Positions 44,117 through 54,004 of a stretch of DNA of 64,000 bases are shown here, piece by piece; the first letter of the stretch is position 1, and each line of letters opens with the position of its first letter. The translations under genes and the position numbers were made by a program. The notes beneath the pieces were generated by a model. It did no database searches. It saw nothing but the letters and a program-made list of their open reading frames with translations, and was not told where the DNA came from. This DNA comes from Lachnoclostridium sp. UBA5725 (GTDB taxonomy: Bacteria; Bacillota; Clostridia; Lachnospirales; Lachnospiraceae): contig DIGJ01000009.1 of NCBI GenBank assembly GCA_002419585.1, forward strand, positions 73,259 to 137,258. The letters run 5' to 3'.

Positions 44117-45445
44117 ATGAAGAAAAAACTTTTATGTGCCGTATTAACAGTGGCGATGGTATCATCTATGTTAGCAGGATGTGGAAGTACAAATAAGACG
44201 GAATCAACGGATACAAGCAAAAGCACCGAGGCCGAAGGCAGCAGTGCGGATAATAATACATTAACCGTTTGGTGCTGGGATCCAGCATTCAACATGAACG
44301 CAATGGAAAAAGCGGAAGCAATTTATCAGAAAGAAAACCCTGATTTCAAATTAAATATTGTGGAGACTCCTTGGGAAGATGTTCAGACAAAACTTACAAC
44401 AGCAGCAACTTCTGGTCAGCTTGATACATTACCAGATATTCTATTAATGCAGGATAATGCCTTCCAGAAAAATGTAATTAGCTACCCAGATGCGTTTACA
44501 GATTTGACAGGTTCAGCGGTTGATTACACACAGTTTGCTGAAGGTAAAACAGGTTTCTCTACGGTAGATGGAAAGAATTATGGCGTGCCTTTTGATAATG
44601 GCGCTGTAATTGCTTGCTACAGAACCGATATCTTAGAGCAGGCAGGTTATTCAATCGATGATTTTACAGATATTACATTTAGTGATTATCTGGAAAAAGG
44701 TAAAGTTGTTTTGGAAAAGACCGGAAAACCATTACTTTCTTGTATCGCTGGTGAATCCGATGTTATCGTTATGATGCTTCAGTCAGCAGGTGGTAGCTTC
44801 TTTGATGAAAGTGGAAAAGCCAACATTGTAAACAATGATATTTTAAAAGAAGTTATGACAACATACCAGAAAATGGTAGAAGCTGGCGTTTTAGTTGAAG
44901 TAAACGATTGGGATCAATATATTGCAACTATTAACAATGGAACCGTAGCAAGTGCTGTAAACGGTTGTTGGATTATGGCTTCTGTACAAGGAGCACAAGA
45001 TCAGGCTGGTAAATGGGATATCACCAATATGCCAAGACTTGACAGTGCGGCAACTGCAACAAACTATGCAAACCAGGGTGGTTCTAGCTGGGCAGTAACA
45101 TCAAACTGTAAAAACGTAGATCTTGCAACGGATTTCTTATCAAAAACCTTTGCTGGAAGTACAGAACTTTATGATCAGATTCTTGAAACAGGTGCAGTTG
45201 CTACTTATCTTCCAGCAGGAGATAGTGATGCATATGGGAAAACAAACGATTTCTTTAGTGGAAAACCGGTTTACTCTAAGATCGTAGAGTACGCTGGAAA
45301 GATTCCTGCATGTGGTACTGGTGTTTATTTCTATGAAGCGCGTGATGCAGTAGCAACAGCTATTACGAATATTATTGGTGGAAGCGATATTAATACAGAA
45401 TTACAAACTGCAGAGGACACCGTAAACTTTACAATGGGTCAATAA
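44117..45445 (+). CDS. Sugar-binding lipoprotein of ABC importer
   Basis: This is a family 1 extracellular solute-binding protein of 442 residues. The signal peptide ends in lipobox LAGC (Cys 22), followed by a Thr/Ser/Glu-rich linker. LTVWCWDPAFNMNAMEKAEA is the family start of the mature fold, and NGTVASAVNGCWIMASVQG is the hinge-side motif. It probably captures galacto-oligosaccharides, as GanS (CycB) does in Bacillus. GGAGG precedes the ATG. It is the first gene of the operon, followed by a stabilising hairpin. Confidence 0.87.
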   Translation: MKKKLLCAVLTVAMVSSMLAGCGSTNKTESTDTSKSTEAEGSSADNNTLTVWCWDPAFNMNAMEKAEAIYQKENPDFKLNIVETPWEDVQTKLTTAATSGQLDTLPDILLMQDNAFQKNVISYPDAFTDLTGSAVDYTQFAEGKTGFSTVDGKNYGVPFDNGAVIACYRTDILEQAGYSIDDFTDITFSDYLEKGKVVLEKTGKPLLSCIAGESDVIVMMLQSAGGSFFDESGKANIVNNDILKEVMTTYQKMVEAGVLVEVNDWDQYIATINNGTVASAVNGCWIMASVQGAQDQAGKWDITNMPRLDSAATATNYANQGGSSWAVTSNCKNVDLATDFLSKTFAGSTELYDQILETGAVATYLPAGDSDAYGKTNDFFSGKPVYSKIVEYAGKIPACGTGVYFYEARDAVATAITNIIGGSDINTELQTAEDTVNFTMGQ

Positions 45446-45487
45446 TAGGATGTTTCGAAGAGATATTTCGAAGATAACATGATTTAA

Positions 45488-45540
45488 TTGATAAATATGG
45501 GGGATTGCTTGTTCAACAGGTTATTCCCCATTGTTATCAA
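45488..45540 (+). promoter_or_regulatory. Intercistronic hairpin after the binding-protein gene
   Basis: TTGATAAATATGGGGGA pairs with TTCCCCATTGTTATCAA, with one or two bulges. There is no T-run, so mRNA stabilisation is more likely than full termination. The lsrB-lsrF gap has a similar device. Confidence 0.6.
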
Positions 45541-45586
45541 AAAATGGCTGCAAAGGCAGGCAATTTACTTATAAGGAGGTAGTCGG

Positions 45587-46480
45587 GTGAACGGACGCAA
45601 GAAAAAAATAACTCTGGCTAAGAAACACAATTTAACTGGTTGGGCATTCCTAGTTCCTGCCACTTTGTTGATTGTAGTCATGAGCTTTCTTCCAATGATT
45701 AAAGCATTTGTTCTATCGTTAAAAACCGGAATTGGTGTAACGATGAAGTGGGCTGGATTTTTGAATTATATAAGAATGTTTAAGGATACTGTTTTTATGC
45801 AGGCCTTAAAAAACAACTTTATATATTTAATCATTCAGGTTCCAATCATGTTAATCTTAGCATTAATCCTGGCATCAATGCTAAACAATAAGGATTTGAA
45901 ATTTAAAGGATTTTTCCGAACAGCAATATTTCTCCCATGTGCCACTTCGTTGGTTTCCTATGCGATTATCTTTCGTTCTTTATTTGCAGTCGATGGACTC
46001 GTAAATACTATTTTAATCAAATTCGGGTTCCTACATACTGGTTACAATTTTCTGGGCCATGCAACCAGTGCCCGAATTATTATTATTATTGCTTTGATAT
46101 GGAGATGGACAGGATACAATATGGTATTTTATCTATCAGGGCTTCAAAATATTGACTATTCTGTTTATGAAGCGGCTAAAATTGATGGAGCATCACCGTT
46201 TCAGACCTTTTGGAAAATTACAGCTCCACTATTAAAACCAACTATTTTATTGACTACAATTATGTCAACAAATGGTACATTGCAGTTATTTGATGAGTCT
46301 GTAAACCTGACAAATGGTGGACCTGCAAATGCGACAATTACAATGTCCCATTATATATATAATACATCGTTTAAGTATGTGCCAAACTTTGGATATTCGG
46401 CAGCAATGTCTTATCTAATCCTTATATTGGTAGCCGTCTTGGCATTTGTCCAAATGAGAGTAGGTGATAAACGTGACTAA
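45587..46480 (+). CDS. Sugar ABC transporter permease, MalF-type
   Basis: This inner-membrane permease has 297 residues and about six helices. The N-terminal cytosolic tail is basic (NGRKKKITLAKKHN). The EAA loop YEAAKIDGASPFQTFWKITAPLL near residue 200 contacts the ATPase. The GTG start has AAGGAGG 9 bp upstream. It pairs with the MalG-type gene, which it overlaps by 8 bp. No ATPase gene is present in the operon, so a shared MsmK-type ATPase elsewhere is expected. Confidence 0.9.
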   Translation: MNGRKKKITLAKKHNLTGWAFLVPATLLIVVMSFLPMIKAFVLSLKTGIGVTMKWAGFLNYIRMFKDTVFMQALKNNFIYLIIQVPIMLILALILASMLNNKDLKFKGFFRTAIFLPCATSLVSYAIIFRSLFAVDGLVNTILIKFGFLHTGYNFLGHATSARIIIIIALIWRWTGYNMVFYLSGLQNIDYSVYEAAKIDGASPFQTFWKITAPLLKPTILLTTIMSTNGTLQLFDESVNLTNGGPANATITMSHYIYNTSFKYVPNFGYSAAMSYLILILVAVLAFVQMRVGDKRD

Positions 46481-47321
46481 CAAGAAAAATAATAGCGTTA
46501 CTTTAAAAATGAGAAAACGAGTACGAAGTGCAGGAAGATATACCTTTTTAAGTATCATTTCCTTGTTATCAATTTTTCCACTTTACTATATGGCCTGTGC
46601 TGCTACCAATATGAGTGTAGATGTCATTCGTGGAAAGTTGATTCCTGGTACTTACGTGATTGAAAATTTTAAAAATTTACTAGCGGCACAGAACGTTGCC
46701 TCTGCTATGTTTAATTCATTCAAATATGCAACCATTTGTACGTTAGTATCACTGGTTATCTGTTCTTTAGCAGGCTATGGATTTGAGATTTATCATGATA
46801 AAGCAAAAGATACTATTTTTTCTGTTTTGTTATTGGCAATGATGGTGCCATTTGCAGCAACGATGATACCGTTATTCCAGATGTTTTCCAGTGCAAATTT
46901 ACTGAATACTACGATGGGATTTATACTACCATCCATTTCAACGCCGTTCCTAATCATGATGTTTCGACAGAGTGCTCGCTCCTTTCCTCATGATTTGATT
47001 GAAGCGGCAAGAATTGATGGTGTAACAGAAGTGGGTATTTTCTTTAAAATGTTTTTTCCTACGATGAAATCCACATATGCGGCGGCAATGACCATCACGT
47101 TTATGAATGCATGGAACAATTATCTGTGGCCAAAGGTAATTATGATGGATGACAAAAGTATTACCATGCCGATGTTAATCGCCAATTTAACAAGTGGCTA
47201 TACCACCGATTACGGCAGCTTAATGCTGGGTGTATTTATGTGCACTATCCCTACCGTTATTGTTTTCTTCGTTTTACAAAAGAGCTTTGCAAATGGTATT
47301 ACGGGCGCAGTAAAGGGATAA
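46473..47321 (+). CDS. Sugar ABC transporter permease, MalG-type
   Basis: This is the second permease of the importer, with about 282 residues and six helices. The EAA loop is LIEAARIDGVTEVGIFFKMF near residue 175. GTG at 46473 with AGGTG upstream is preferred; GTG at 46464 is also possible. MNAWNNYLWPKVIM is the typical C-terminal segment. The unknown 615-aa protein gene follows 41 bp later. Confidence 0.9.
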   Translation: MTNKKNNSVTLKMRKRVRSAGRYTFLSIISLLSIFPLYYMACAATNMSVDVIRGKLIPGTYVIENFKNLLAAQNVASAMFNSFKYATICTLVSLVICSLAGYGFEIYHDKAKDTIFSVLLLAMMVPFAATMIPLFQMFSSANLLNTTMGFILPSISTPFLIMMFRQSARSFPHDLIEAARIDGVTEVGIFFKMFFPTMKSTYAAAMTITFMNAWNNYLWPKVIMMDDKSITMPMLIANLTSGYTTDYGSLMLGVFMCTIPTVIVFFVLQKSFANGITGAVKG

Positions 47322-47362
47322 AGAATAATTGAATGAATATATATAAAAAGGAGTTTTAATGA

Positions 47363-49210
47363 ATGGATAAATTTGTAGTTAATATCATCCATCGTCCGGA
47401 GATGGTTCCTGAATATGCTGAGAAAGTAACTGGACATGGGAAAGAGGAAGACATCAGCAGAAAAGCCTTGTTGACAGAGTCTTTGGATATCTTTAAAACA
47501 CAGCAGGAAATTGCGCATAAAAATGGACTAAAGACCACAATTCAGATGACATACGCAAGTCTTTTCAATAAAGAAGCGGTAGAATTAGCAAAAAAAGATC
47601 ATGAACAGTATGGAGATGAGATTGCACTTTCTTTGTTAGGACTTCCTTGCAAAGAATTTCGTGAGAAATATAAAACCAAAGATTTCTGTATTTGGATGTT
47701 TTCGATGGAAGACAAAAAATCGATTGTCAATGATGTATTTCAAAAATTTTATGAGTGCTTTGGCGAATATCCAGAATCGACGGGTTCTTATTATATGGAT
47801 GCAGAGCTGATTAATTATATCAAGGAACAATATCCGATGGTAAAATGTGCCGTTGCAACTTGCTTTGAGGAAGGTCCAAAAGCATATCATACCTGTAATA
47901 ATTCATGGTATACCTTTATGGATGGCGGTCCATGGGCACCTTGGATTCCATCCAAGCAAAATGTACATGCGCCTGCAGCAGACGAGGCAGAAGACAGTGG
48001 AATTGTAGCAATTCCTCATTTATCAAGGGATCTGCTTGCGTGTTATGATGGAAATGGTTCTAACTTTGGAACACATCCACAGAATGTTCTTCGTGGTATG
48101 ATTTATCAGGATGATGAATTTCCGTATTTATATAACCTGATAGACCAGTATCGTCACTTGGAAAAATACAATAATGGCTATGCATATAACATGATGTTTG
48201 TTGGGCCTGGTTGGATGAATAAGATGGGACGCTGGGAAGCTCCTTATGAATTACTTTTAAAGTCCTACGAAGAAGGCATGGCTTATTATGGAAATCTCAA
48301 AAAAGAAGGCCAGCTAGACGATATGACAATGGCTGAGTTTGCGGATTATTACCGACAGAAAAAGACCTATACGGAACCAGAATGTGCTCTTTGGAAAGAT
48401 ATTCTCTATGGTTCGGATAAACAATTATTTTGGTATTGTGACCCATACTTAAGAGCCTGTGTGAATATGGACCAAGGTGGTGCAATCGTAGATCTTCGAC
48501 CTTATGCAGCAAAGCTTAATTGGCCAGTTGGTATTGGGACAAAACATGTAACGGATGCCTCTTATCCATTTTTAATTCAAGAAAAGTATCGTGCGGGATA
48601 TTTCACGCATTATGCGGGAGAAGGAACGATTCGTAGTGCAAAACTAACTTACCAGGGAGAAGAAGTGGATCTATGCTTGTGTAGGACCAAGGCGGAATTT
48701 TCGGAAGAATTCATAGAAGATGGAAAGAAAACCAGAATTCTTACACTGAAACCAGTGGATATTGAATTTAGTGATTTGACTGTAAAATTGCAAACCAAGA
48801 TTTTGTTTGAGGAAGGTAGTTCTGATATAAAGATGGAACGACACATCCTGGAAATGAGCAACCCTCAGGCAGAAGTCGGCATTCATGAATACATGGTAGC
48901 ATGCTATGGAACAACCGAGTATGCAGAAGATATGACACATATTACCTTAAGCTGTACCGACGGCAGCGAAAACAGAGAAATTAAGTATGCATATAAGTGT
49001 AGGGAGGAAGAAATGGCTGGTGCAGTGGAAGTATCCGCTGTGATTCCTGAGATTGAAACAAGAGTAAGCCTTGCTTCAAAAAATGAAGGGGCGGTTGGAT
49101 ATATAAAGGAAGGCTATGCGTTCTCTCCTATGTTTACACTCGGGTTTACATCTACATTAAAGGATAAGGAGGTATTTACAACATGGCTCAAGCTGGAAAA
49201 GGCAAATTAA
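47363..49210 (+). CDS. Uncharacterised 615-aa cytoplasmic protein in sugar operon, possible deacetylase/hydrolase barrel
   Basis: I do not recognise the family. There is no signal peptide. Residues 1-300 look like a (beta/alpha) barrel: VVNIIHRPEM, then LKTTIQMTYASLF, EIALSLLGLP, CIWMFSMEDK and STGSYYMDAEL, spaced like strands of glycoside hydrolase/deacetylase-type barrels. Conserved-looking acids and Trp (NNSWYTFMDGGPWAPWIPS) could line a sugar site. Residues 365-610 are strand-rich and resemble a beta-sandwich. Its place between the permease and GH53 genes, under the same promoter, points to processing of imported galactosides. AAAAGGAG precedes the ATG. It overlaps the zinc-ribbon gene by 28 bp. 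Confidence 0.7.
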   Translation: MDKFVVNIIHRPEMVPEYAEKVTGHGKEEDISRKALLTESLDIFKTQQEIAHKNGLKTTIQMTYASLFNKEAVELAKKDHEQYGDEIALSLLGLPCKEFREKYKTKDFCIWMFSMEDKKSIVNDVFQKFYECFGEYPESTGSYYMDAELINYIKEQYPMVKCAVATCFEEGPKAYHTCNNSWYTFMDGGPWAPWIPSKQNVHAPAADEAEDSGIVAIPHLSRDLLACYDGNGSNFGTHPQNVLRGMIYQDDEFPYLYNLIDQYRHLEKYNNGYAYNMMFVGPGWMNKMGRWEAPYELLLKSYEEGMAYYGNLKKEGQLDDMTMAEFADYYRQKKTYTEPECALWKDILYGSDKQLFWYCDPYLRACVNMDQGGAIVDLRPYAAKLNWPVGIGTKHVTDASYPFLIQEKYRAGYFTHYAGEGTIRSAKLTYQGEEVDLCLCRTKAEFSEEFIEDGKKTRILTLKPVDIEFSDLTVKLQTKILFEEGSSDIKMERHILEMSNPQAEVGIHEYMVACYGTTEYAEDMTHITLSCTDGSENREIKYAYKCREEEMAGAVEVSAVIPEIETRVSLASKNEGAVGYIKEGYAFSPMFTLGFTSTLKDKEVFTTWLKLEKAN

Positions 49211-49398
49211 ATTATCGGTGTCCTTCCTGTTTCATGAGAGATTTAGATATCGATATGTTTTATGATGAAGATAAGAAAGAATACTATTGCATACGATGCC
49301 AGTATACAGGATCGGAAGAAGATGTTCTGGAAAAAAACCAGATGGCAAGATTCCGGTATCGTAGTATGATGAAACGAATTACGGAATTTAAAGATTAA
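49183..49398 (+). CDS. Zinc-ribbon small protein
   Basis: This 71-residue protein has two CxxC knuckles, YRCPSCFMRD and YYCIRCQYTG, separated by about 20 residues, as in TFIIB-type zinc ribbons. A basic C-terminal helix follows (RFRYRSMMKRITEF). AAGGAGG lies 10 bp before the ATG. It starts 28 bp inside the 615-aa gene, so it is translationally coupled. It could bind nucleic acid or a protein partner. Its presence in a sugar operon is unexplained. Confidence 0.7.
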   Translation: MAQAGKGKLNYRCPSCFMRDLDIDMFYDEDKKEYYCIRCQYTGSEEDVLEKNQMARFRYRSMMKRITEFKD

Positions 49399-49450
49399 TA
49401 AAAAAAGAACAATAATATAGTCTGTGATGAAAGGCAGCAAAGGAGAGCGT

Positions 49451-50557
49451 ATGAAGTTTATCAAAGGAGTGGATCTATCTACCCTGAAAGAAGTGGAAAC
49501 CTGTGGTGGTAGATTTTTTGATGAAGGAAACGAACAGGATGTTATTGATATACTAAAAAAATACGACATAAATTCGGTACGTCTTCGCCTTTGGAATCTC
49601 CCTTTTACAAAGGAGGGAATTCCTTATGGTGCAGGATGCAATGATTTATCAACAACAGTGGAGCTGGCAAAGCGCTGTCTTTCTAGAGATATGGGATTTC
49701 TACTGGATTTTCATTACAGTGATTTTTGGGCAGATCCTGGTAAGCAAAATATACCAAAACAGTGGCAGGGATTGGATGAGGGACAATTAGAAAAAGCGGT
49801 TTATCAGTATACGCTCGACATAATGAAGACGCTCAAACAAGTAAATGCTTATCCAACGATGGTTCAGATTGGAAATGAGATTACGAATGGACTTCTATGG
49901 CCGTACGGAAAAGTTCCGAATTATGATACCATTGCTAAATTCGTAAATGCAGGGATTCGTGCAGTGCGAAGTATGGATAAAGAAATTCCAATAATGATAC
50001 ATCTGGATAATGGTGGAAACAATGCACTTTATAGAGAATGGTTTGATAATTTTATGCTAAGAGGCGAAGATTTTCAGATAATTGGACTCTCATTTTATCC
50101 GTTCTGGCATGGAACACTGGATGATTTAAGCAATAATATGAAGGATATTGCAAAGCGTTACGGGAAAGAGCTTGTCATAGCGGAAGTATCCATGGGCTAT
50201 ACAATGGAAGATTATGCGGATTATGAAAAACTTCAACCGTCCGAAAGAAAAGGTATGGCTACCAAGCCGGAATTACTGAAAAATTTGGATTATTCAATGA
50301 CACAAAAAGGCCAGGCGGATTTCATGCAAGATATCATGAATCGTCTGCGGGAAGTGCCTGATGGACTGGGGAGGGGCTTTTATTATTGGGAGCCTGCATG
50401 GATTCCAGTTCCGGGATCTGGCTGGGCTACGAATGAGGCACTTCAATACACCGGGGAGGCTGGTCTTTTGGGTAATGAATGGGCAAATCAGGCGCTGTTT
50501 GATTACAATGGGAATGCACTTCCTAGCCTTCGAGTAATTTGCGACTGGCAAGAGTAG
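49451..50557 (+). CDS. GH53 endo-beta-1,4-galactanase
   Basis: This predicted arabinogalactan endo-1,4-beta-galactosidase has 368 residues. Family motifs are VRLRLWNLPF, GFLLDFHYSDFWADPGKQ, acid/base Glu 143 in VQIGNEITNG and nucleophile Glu 245 in LVIAEVSMGY, then GLGRGFYYWEPAWIP. There is no signal peptide, unlike secreted GanB, so it should act in the cytoplasm on imported galacto-oligosaccharides. ATG at 49451 has AAGGAG 6 bp upstream. It is the last gene of the operon. Confidence 0.92.
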   Translation: MKFIKGVDLSTLKEVETCGGRFFDEGNEQDVIDILKKYDINSVRLRLWNLPFTKEGIPYGAGCNDLSTTVELAKRCLSRDMGFLLDFHYSDFWADPGKQNIPKQWQGLDEGQLEKAVYQYTLDIMKTLKQVNAYPTMVQIGNEITNGLLWPYGKVPNYDTIAKFVNAGIRAVRSMDKEIPIMIHLDNGGNNALYREWFDNFMLRGEDFQIIGLSFYPFWHGTLDDLSNNMKDIAKRYGKELVIAEVSMGYTMEDYADYEKLQPSERKGMATKPELLKNLDYSMTQKGQADFMQDIMNRLREVPDGLGRGFYYWEPAWIPVPGSGWATNEALQYTGEAGLLGNEWANQALFDYNGNALPSLRVICDWQE

Positions 50558-50753
50558 GAATAGGACATGTTAAAAAAATACAGGATGCAAATTGAGATGA
50601 AGTTTTTTACATTTTCAAATCCTCTTTTATAGTTAAAAATATAGATTTGTAAAAAAGCAATGCGATTAGATTTACACGGTTTTTACACCATGCAGACACT
50701 TCGATAAACTTGACTTGATAAACTTAGAAAAAGATTATCGAGGTGGAAAATTT

Positions 50754-52694
50754 ATGAAAAAAAACAAATCATTGCGGACTCTCTTTTTTAGAAATCTTTT
50801 GGTGGTTTTTTTGCTTCCTTGCATTTGCATCTTGTTGGGAATCGGAATTTATATTTACCAAAAGTCAAGGGATGAAAACATAGAGCGTAGCAAGATGTAT
50901 GCATCTATGTTAAGCAATCAAATGAAAGAAACGATCGAAAAGTATAAATCGGTTGTTGAAATGGCAGCAACTCGACCGGAAGTAAAATCACTCGATTATA
51001 CACAAGCAGAGCCATATTTACAGGAGCTGATTCAGGTAGCAGGAAAAGAAGAATGGTCACATTTTTTAATTACCAACCAAAATGGAACAGAACAAGCACA
51101 TTCTGAGGGAGAAATGGGTCATGGGATTTCCTTGCGATTTGATGACTGTTTTTTACGCCCATGGGAGGAAGAGAGCACATTTGTTAGTGAACCTGCTATT
51201 TCCAAAAGTACTGGTCGTGCAGTGATGGGGATCTCTACACCAGTGTATCGGGATGGAGTAAAGGTAGGAGTGTTTATTGGGTATATATGGCTAGAAAGTA
51301 TTGCGGATACGCTAAATGATTATAATTATACCAATACTAGTTATGCATTTATGATGAATTCGGATGGTACAATCTCTGCTCATCCAGATCAGAAATTGGT
51401 CCTTTGCGAAAAGTGGGAGAAAGGAAAAGAGAAGAAGGATTATTCTTACACATATAGTGCAATTGGTGATACTCAAATTACATTGTGTGTCGTTTCGCCC
51501 AATAAAGAATCATTTTCCATGGTAATAGCAATTATTAAAATGCTTTTATTTGCAATGATAACAATGTTGGTGTGCAGTATGGTAGGAGCTATTCTAATGT
51601 CATCAAAAATAGCGGATCTAATGAAATGGTTTATAGAGCAGCTAAGAAATTTAGCGCAAGGAAAAACGAATATACAGGATAAGAAAGTAGCATATGGAAA
51701 AGCAAGTGAAATAATAGAATTAAAAAAAGAAACATTTTTGTTGGCAAAGACCTTAAATCGGATTATGGAAAAATTAGAGAGTGAATCCTTGGAATTAAGT
51801 AAAGTGGTAAAAGGATTGTCGGAGCGTATCAATGAATCGGATGGAAGTGTTAATAAAGTGGCGGATCATACAAGTGAATTTGTCGCTGGAATACAAGAAA
51901 TATTAGCTACAACCGAAAATCTAAAAATTCATTCTGCTTCAAATCTGATGTCCTCATCCAGCATAGCTGCTGATGCAAAAAAAGGAAGCGATTCAGCTGT
52001 TATAATGGTAGAAAGAGCTAAAAAATCACTTTGTGATATACAAAAAGGAAAGATGGAAACCTTAGAAATTATTAGTAATATACGAAAAGAACTGAAAGTT
52101 TCTATGGAGGAGAGCAAAAAAACAAAAATGATTAAAGAGTTAACCCAAGAAATAATAGAGATAACAAAGCAAACAAACTTACTTTCCTTAAATGCTTCTA
52201 TTGAAGCGGCACGCGCAGGCGATTCGGGGAAAGGATTTGCTATCGTGGCAGAACAGATGGGGGAATTAGCTGAAAACTCGGGAAAAATTGCAAATCGTAT
52301 TCAAAGTATCAGTAAGGTTGTGATGGAAGCAGTTATGAAATTAGAATTGGACGCAGGACAATTATTGCAATATGTGGATTCGTCCGTTTTGATGGATTAC
52401 GAAGGGTTTGAACGAATTACGCAAGCGTACAATTTAGATGCGCAGAATATGGGAACGATAATGAAAGATTTTTCAAATCATGCCAAAAGTTTAGATGATT
52501 CCTTTTATGAAATGAACGAGAATATCGCTCAAATTGTAGAAGCGATGTCAGAAGAAACAAAGGGTATCGAAGATATTTCCCAAAATACTGCCATGCTTGC
52601 GGGATACTTACATGGTATTTCCAAAGATACCAATCAATGTGACCATATCGCAACCTTGTTGCATGAAGAAGTGCTCCATTTTTATCAAAAATAA
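50754..52694 (+). CDS. Membrane methyl-accepting chemotaxis protein
   Basis: This chemoreceptor has 646 residues. TM1 is at about 13-35 and an extracellular Cache-type sensor at about 36-255. TM2 is at about 258-285, followed by a HAMP-like linker, and the cytoplasmic signalling domain has hairpin tip QTNLLSLNASIEAARAGDSG and GFAIVAEQMGELAENS. ATG at 50754 has GAGGTGG upstream. It follows the galactan operon by about 200 bp, so a sugar ligand is possible but unproven. Confidence 0.88.
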   Translation: MKKNKSLRTLFFRNLLVVFLLPCICILLGIGIYIYQKSRDENIERSKMYASMLSNQMKETIEKYKSVVEMAATRPEVKSLDYTQAEPYLQELIQVAGKEEWSHFLITNQNGTEQAHSEGEMGHGISLRFDDCFLRPWEEESTFVSEPAISKSTGRAVMGISTPVYRDGVKVGVFIGYIWLESIADTLNDYNYTNTSYAFMMNSDGTISAHPDQKLVLCEKWEKGKEKKDYSYTYSAIGDTQITLCVVSPNKESFSMVIAIIKMLLFAMITMLVCSMVGAILMSSKIADLMKWFIEQLRNLAQGKTNIQDKKVAYGKASEIIELKKETFLLAKTLNRIMEKLESESLELSKVVKGLSERINESDGSVNKVADHTSEFVAGIQEILATTENLKIHSASNLMSSSSIAADAKKGSDSAVIMVERAKKSLCDIQKGKMETLEIISNIRKELKVSMEESKKTKMIKELTQEIIEITKQTNLLSLNASIEAARAGDSGKGFAIVAEQMGELAENSGKIANRIQSISKVVMEAVMKLELDAGQLLQYVDSSVLMDYEGFERITQAYNLDAQNMGTIMKDFSNHAKSLDDSFYEMNENIAQIVEAMSEETKGIEDISQNTAMLAGYLHGISKDTNQCDHIATLLHEEVLHFYQK

Positions 52695-52708
52695 GAAACT
52701 GGCAATTT

Positions 52709-52747
52709 GAGCTTAATATGCTAAAGGCATGGGAGGCTCTTTTTTTG
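52709..52747 (+). terminator. Terminator after chemoreceptor gene
   Basis: GAGC...TATGC, loop, GCATG...GCTC, then seven or more T. Confidence 0.65.
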
Positions 52748-52959
52748 TTGCACTTGTACCCTAGAAGAAACGAATTTTTGACTAACGAATTTACATGTTT
52801 TTACATGCAAATGAAACAATTAGAACTTTAGTTACAAAATAAGGAAATTAATAGCAGTATATGGAAAATGTCAGTATCTATTTGAAATTATTATTCGATT
52901 GAATAAAATTCGTTAAAATGTTAGAATAAATAATAAGTTGCAAGAAAGGAAAGATTTCA

Positions 52960-53997
52960 ATGAAATCATTTATGTTTGGCTCAATCGAAGAACTGCTCAG
53001 TCATGCATCAAAAAATAAAGATAGTGCTTTTGTTGTTTTTGCGGGTGTGGAAATTATACGAAAGCTTTCGACACAAGTAGGAGAGAATGTAATTTTATGT
53101 TCAACATCAGGAGAGTTTACGTCGGAAGGGTATAAAGACTCATCAATAACTGGATTTATGTATAATCCGGCAGATGTAGATGTAGATGTAGTTGAGATCC
53201 TGTATCCGCCCGCTAAAGGAATACAGGAGTTGAAGAAAGCATATGGCAAGGTTAAGAATAATCCAAATGCGTTTGCGTTGTTACTTTGTGACGGCCTTTC
53301 GGCAATGGAAGAAGGAATTATAACTACCTTCTATTTTACAAATCCTAGCTTCAAAATTATAGGTGGAAGTGCAGGAGATAATCTGAAATTTACAAAGACG
53401 CTAATATACATAGGTAAAAGAGAAGTTTATAGTGTTGTGCTATTCTTCAATTCAAAGACCAAGACGCAGCTGATTAAAGAAAATCTCTATGAGCCATGTG
53501 GTGAGCGAATGCTTGTTACGGATGCTGATCCTATTAAAAGAATCGTAAAGACCTTTAATAACCAACCAGCCTCAACGGAATATGCAAGGCTTTTGGGCGT
53601 GAATGAAAAGGATCTTGAAAAATCATTTCTATCAAATCCACTTGGTAGAACTTCAGAAAGTGGGATATACATAACCTCACCAATGAAGATTAATAGCGAC
53701 AAATCAATAACCTTTTATTCACAAATCATACCGAATTCGTTTGTAAACATACTACAACTTGCAACGCATGAAAAGGTTATAAAAAATACCTTGGATGCTG
53801 TGAAGATCAAACCTAGTTTTGTATTATCAATTAACTGTATTTTAAGAAGCCTTCATTTTAAAAATACGAATAGCTGGAAGGATGTAGACAAGGAACTACT
53901 GACTATTTGTAAGAATCATACCGGCTTTGTTAGTTATGGAGAGCAGTTTTATAAAAATCACTTTAATCAGACGATGGTATTGCTTTTGGTAGAATAG
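52960..53997 (+). CDS. FIST-domain sensory protein
   Basis: This cytoplasmic protein of 345 residues has FIST_N (about 10-185) and FIST_C (about 195-330), thought to bind small ligands such as amino acids. Recognisable parts are VILCSTSGEFTSEGY, LLLCDGLSAMEEG, IIGGSAGDNLKF and the C-terminal GFVSYGEQFYKNHFNQTMVL. AAAGGAAAG precedes the ATG. A soluble chemoreceptor gene starts 7 bp after its stop, so FIST probably serves as a detached sensor for that receptor. Confidence 0.87.
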   Translation: MKSFMFGSIEELLSHASKNKDSAFVVFAGVEIIRKLSTQVGENVILCSTSGEFTSEGYKDSSITGFMYNPADVDVDVVEILYPPAKGIQELKKAYGKVKNNPNAFALLLCDGLSAMEEGIITTFYFTNPSFKIIGGSAGDNLKFTKTLIYIGKREVYSVVLFFNSKTKTQLIKENLYEPCGERMLVTDADPIKRIVKTFNNQPASTEYARLLGVNEKDLEKSFLSNPLGRTSESGIYITSPMKINSDKSITFYSQIIPNSFVNILQLATHEKVIKNTLDAVKIKPSFVLSINCILRSLHFKNTNSWKDVDKELLTICKNHTGFVSYGEQFYKNHFNQTMVLLLVE

Positions 53998-54004
53998 GAG
54001 AAGT

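Noticed and set aside
43834..44295. 153-codon minus-strand frame across the GH2/transporter gap
   Set aside because: It overlaps the promoter, operator and signal-peptide region of the binding-protein gene and has no RBS.
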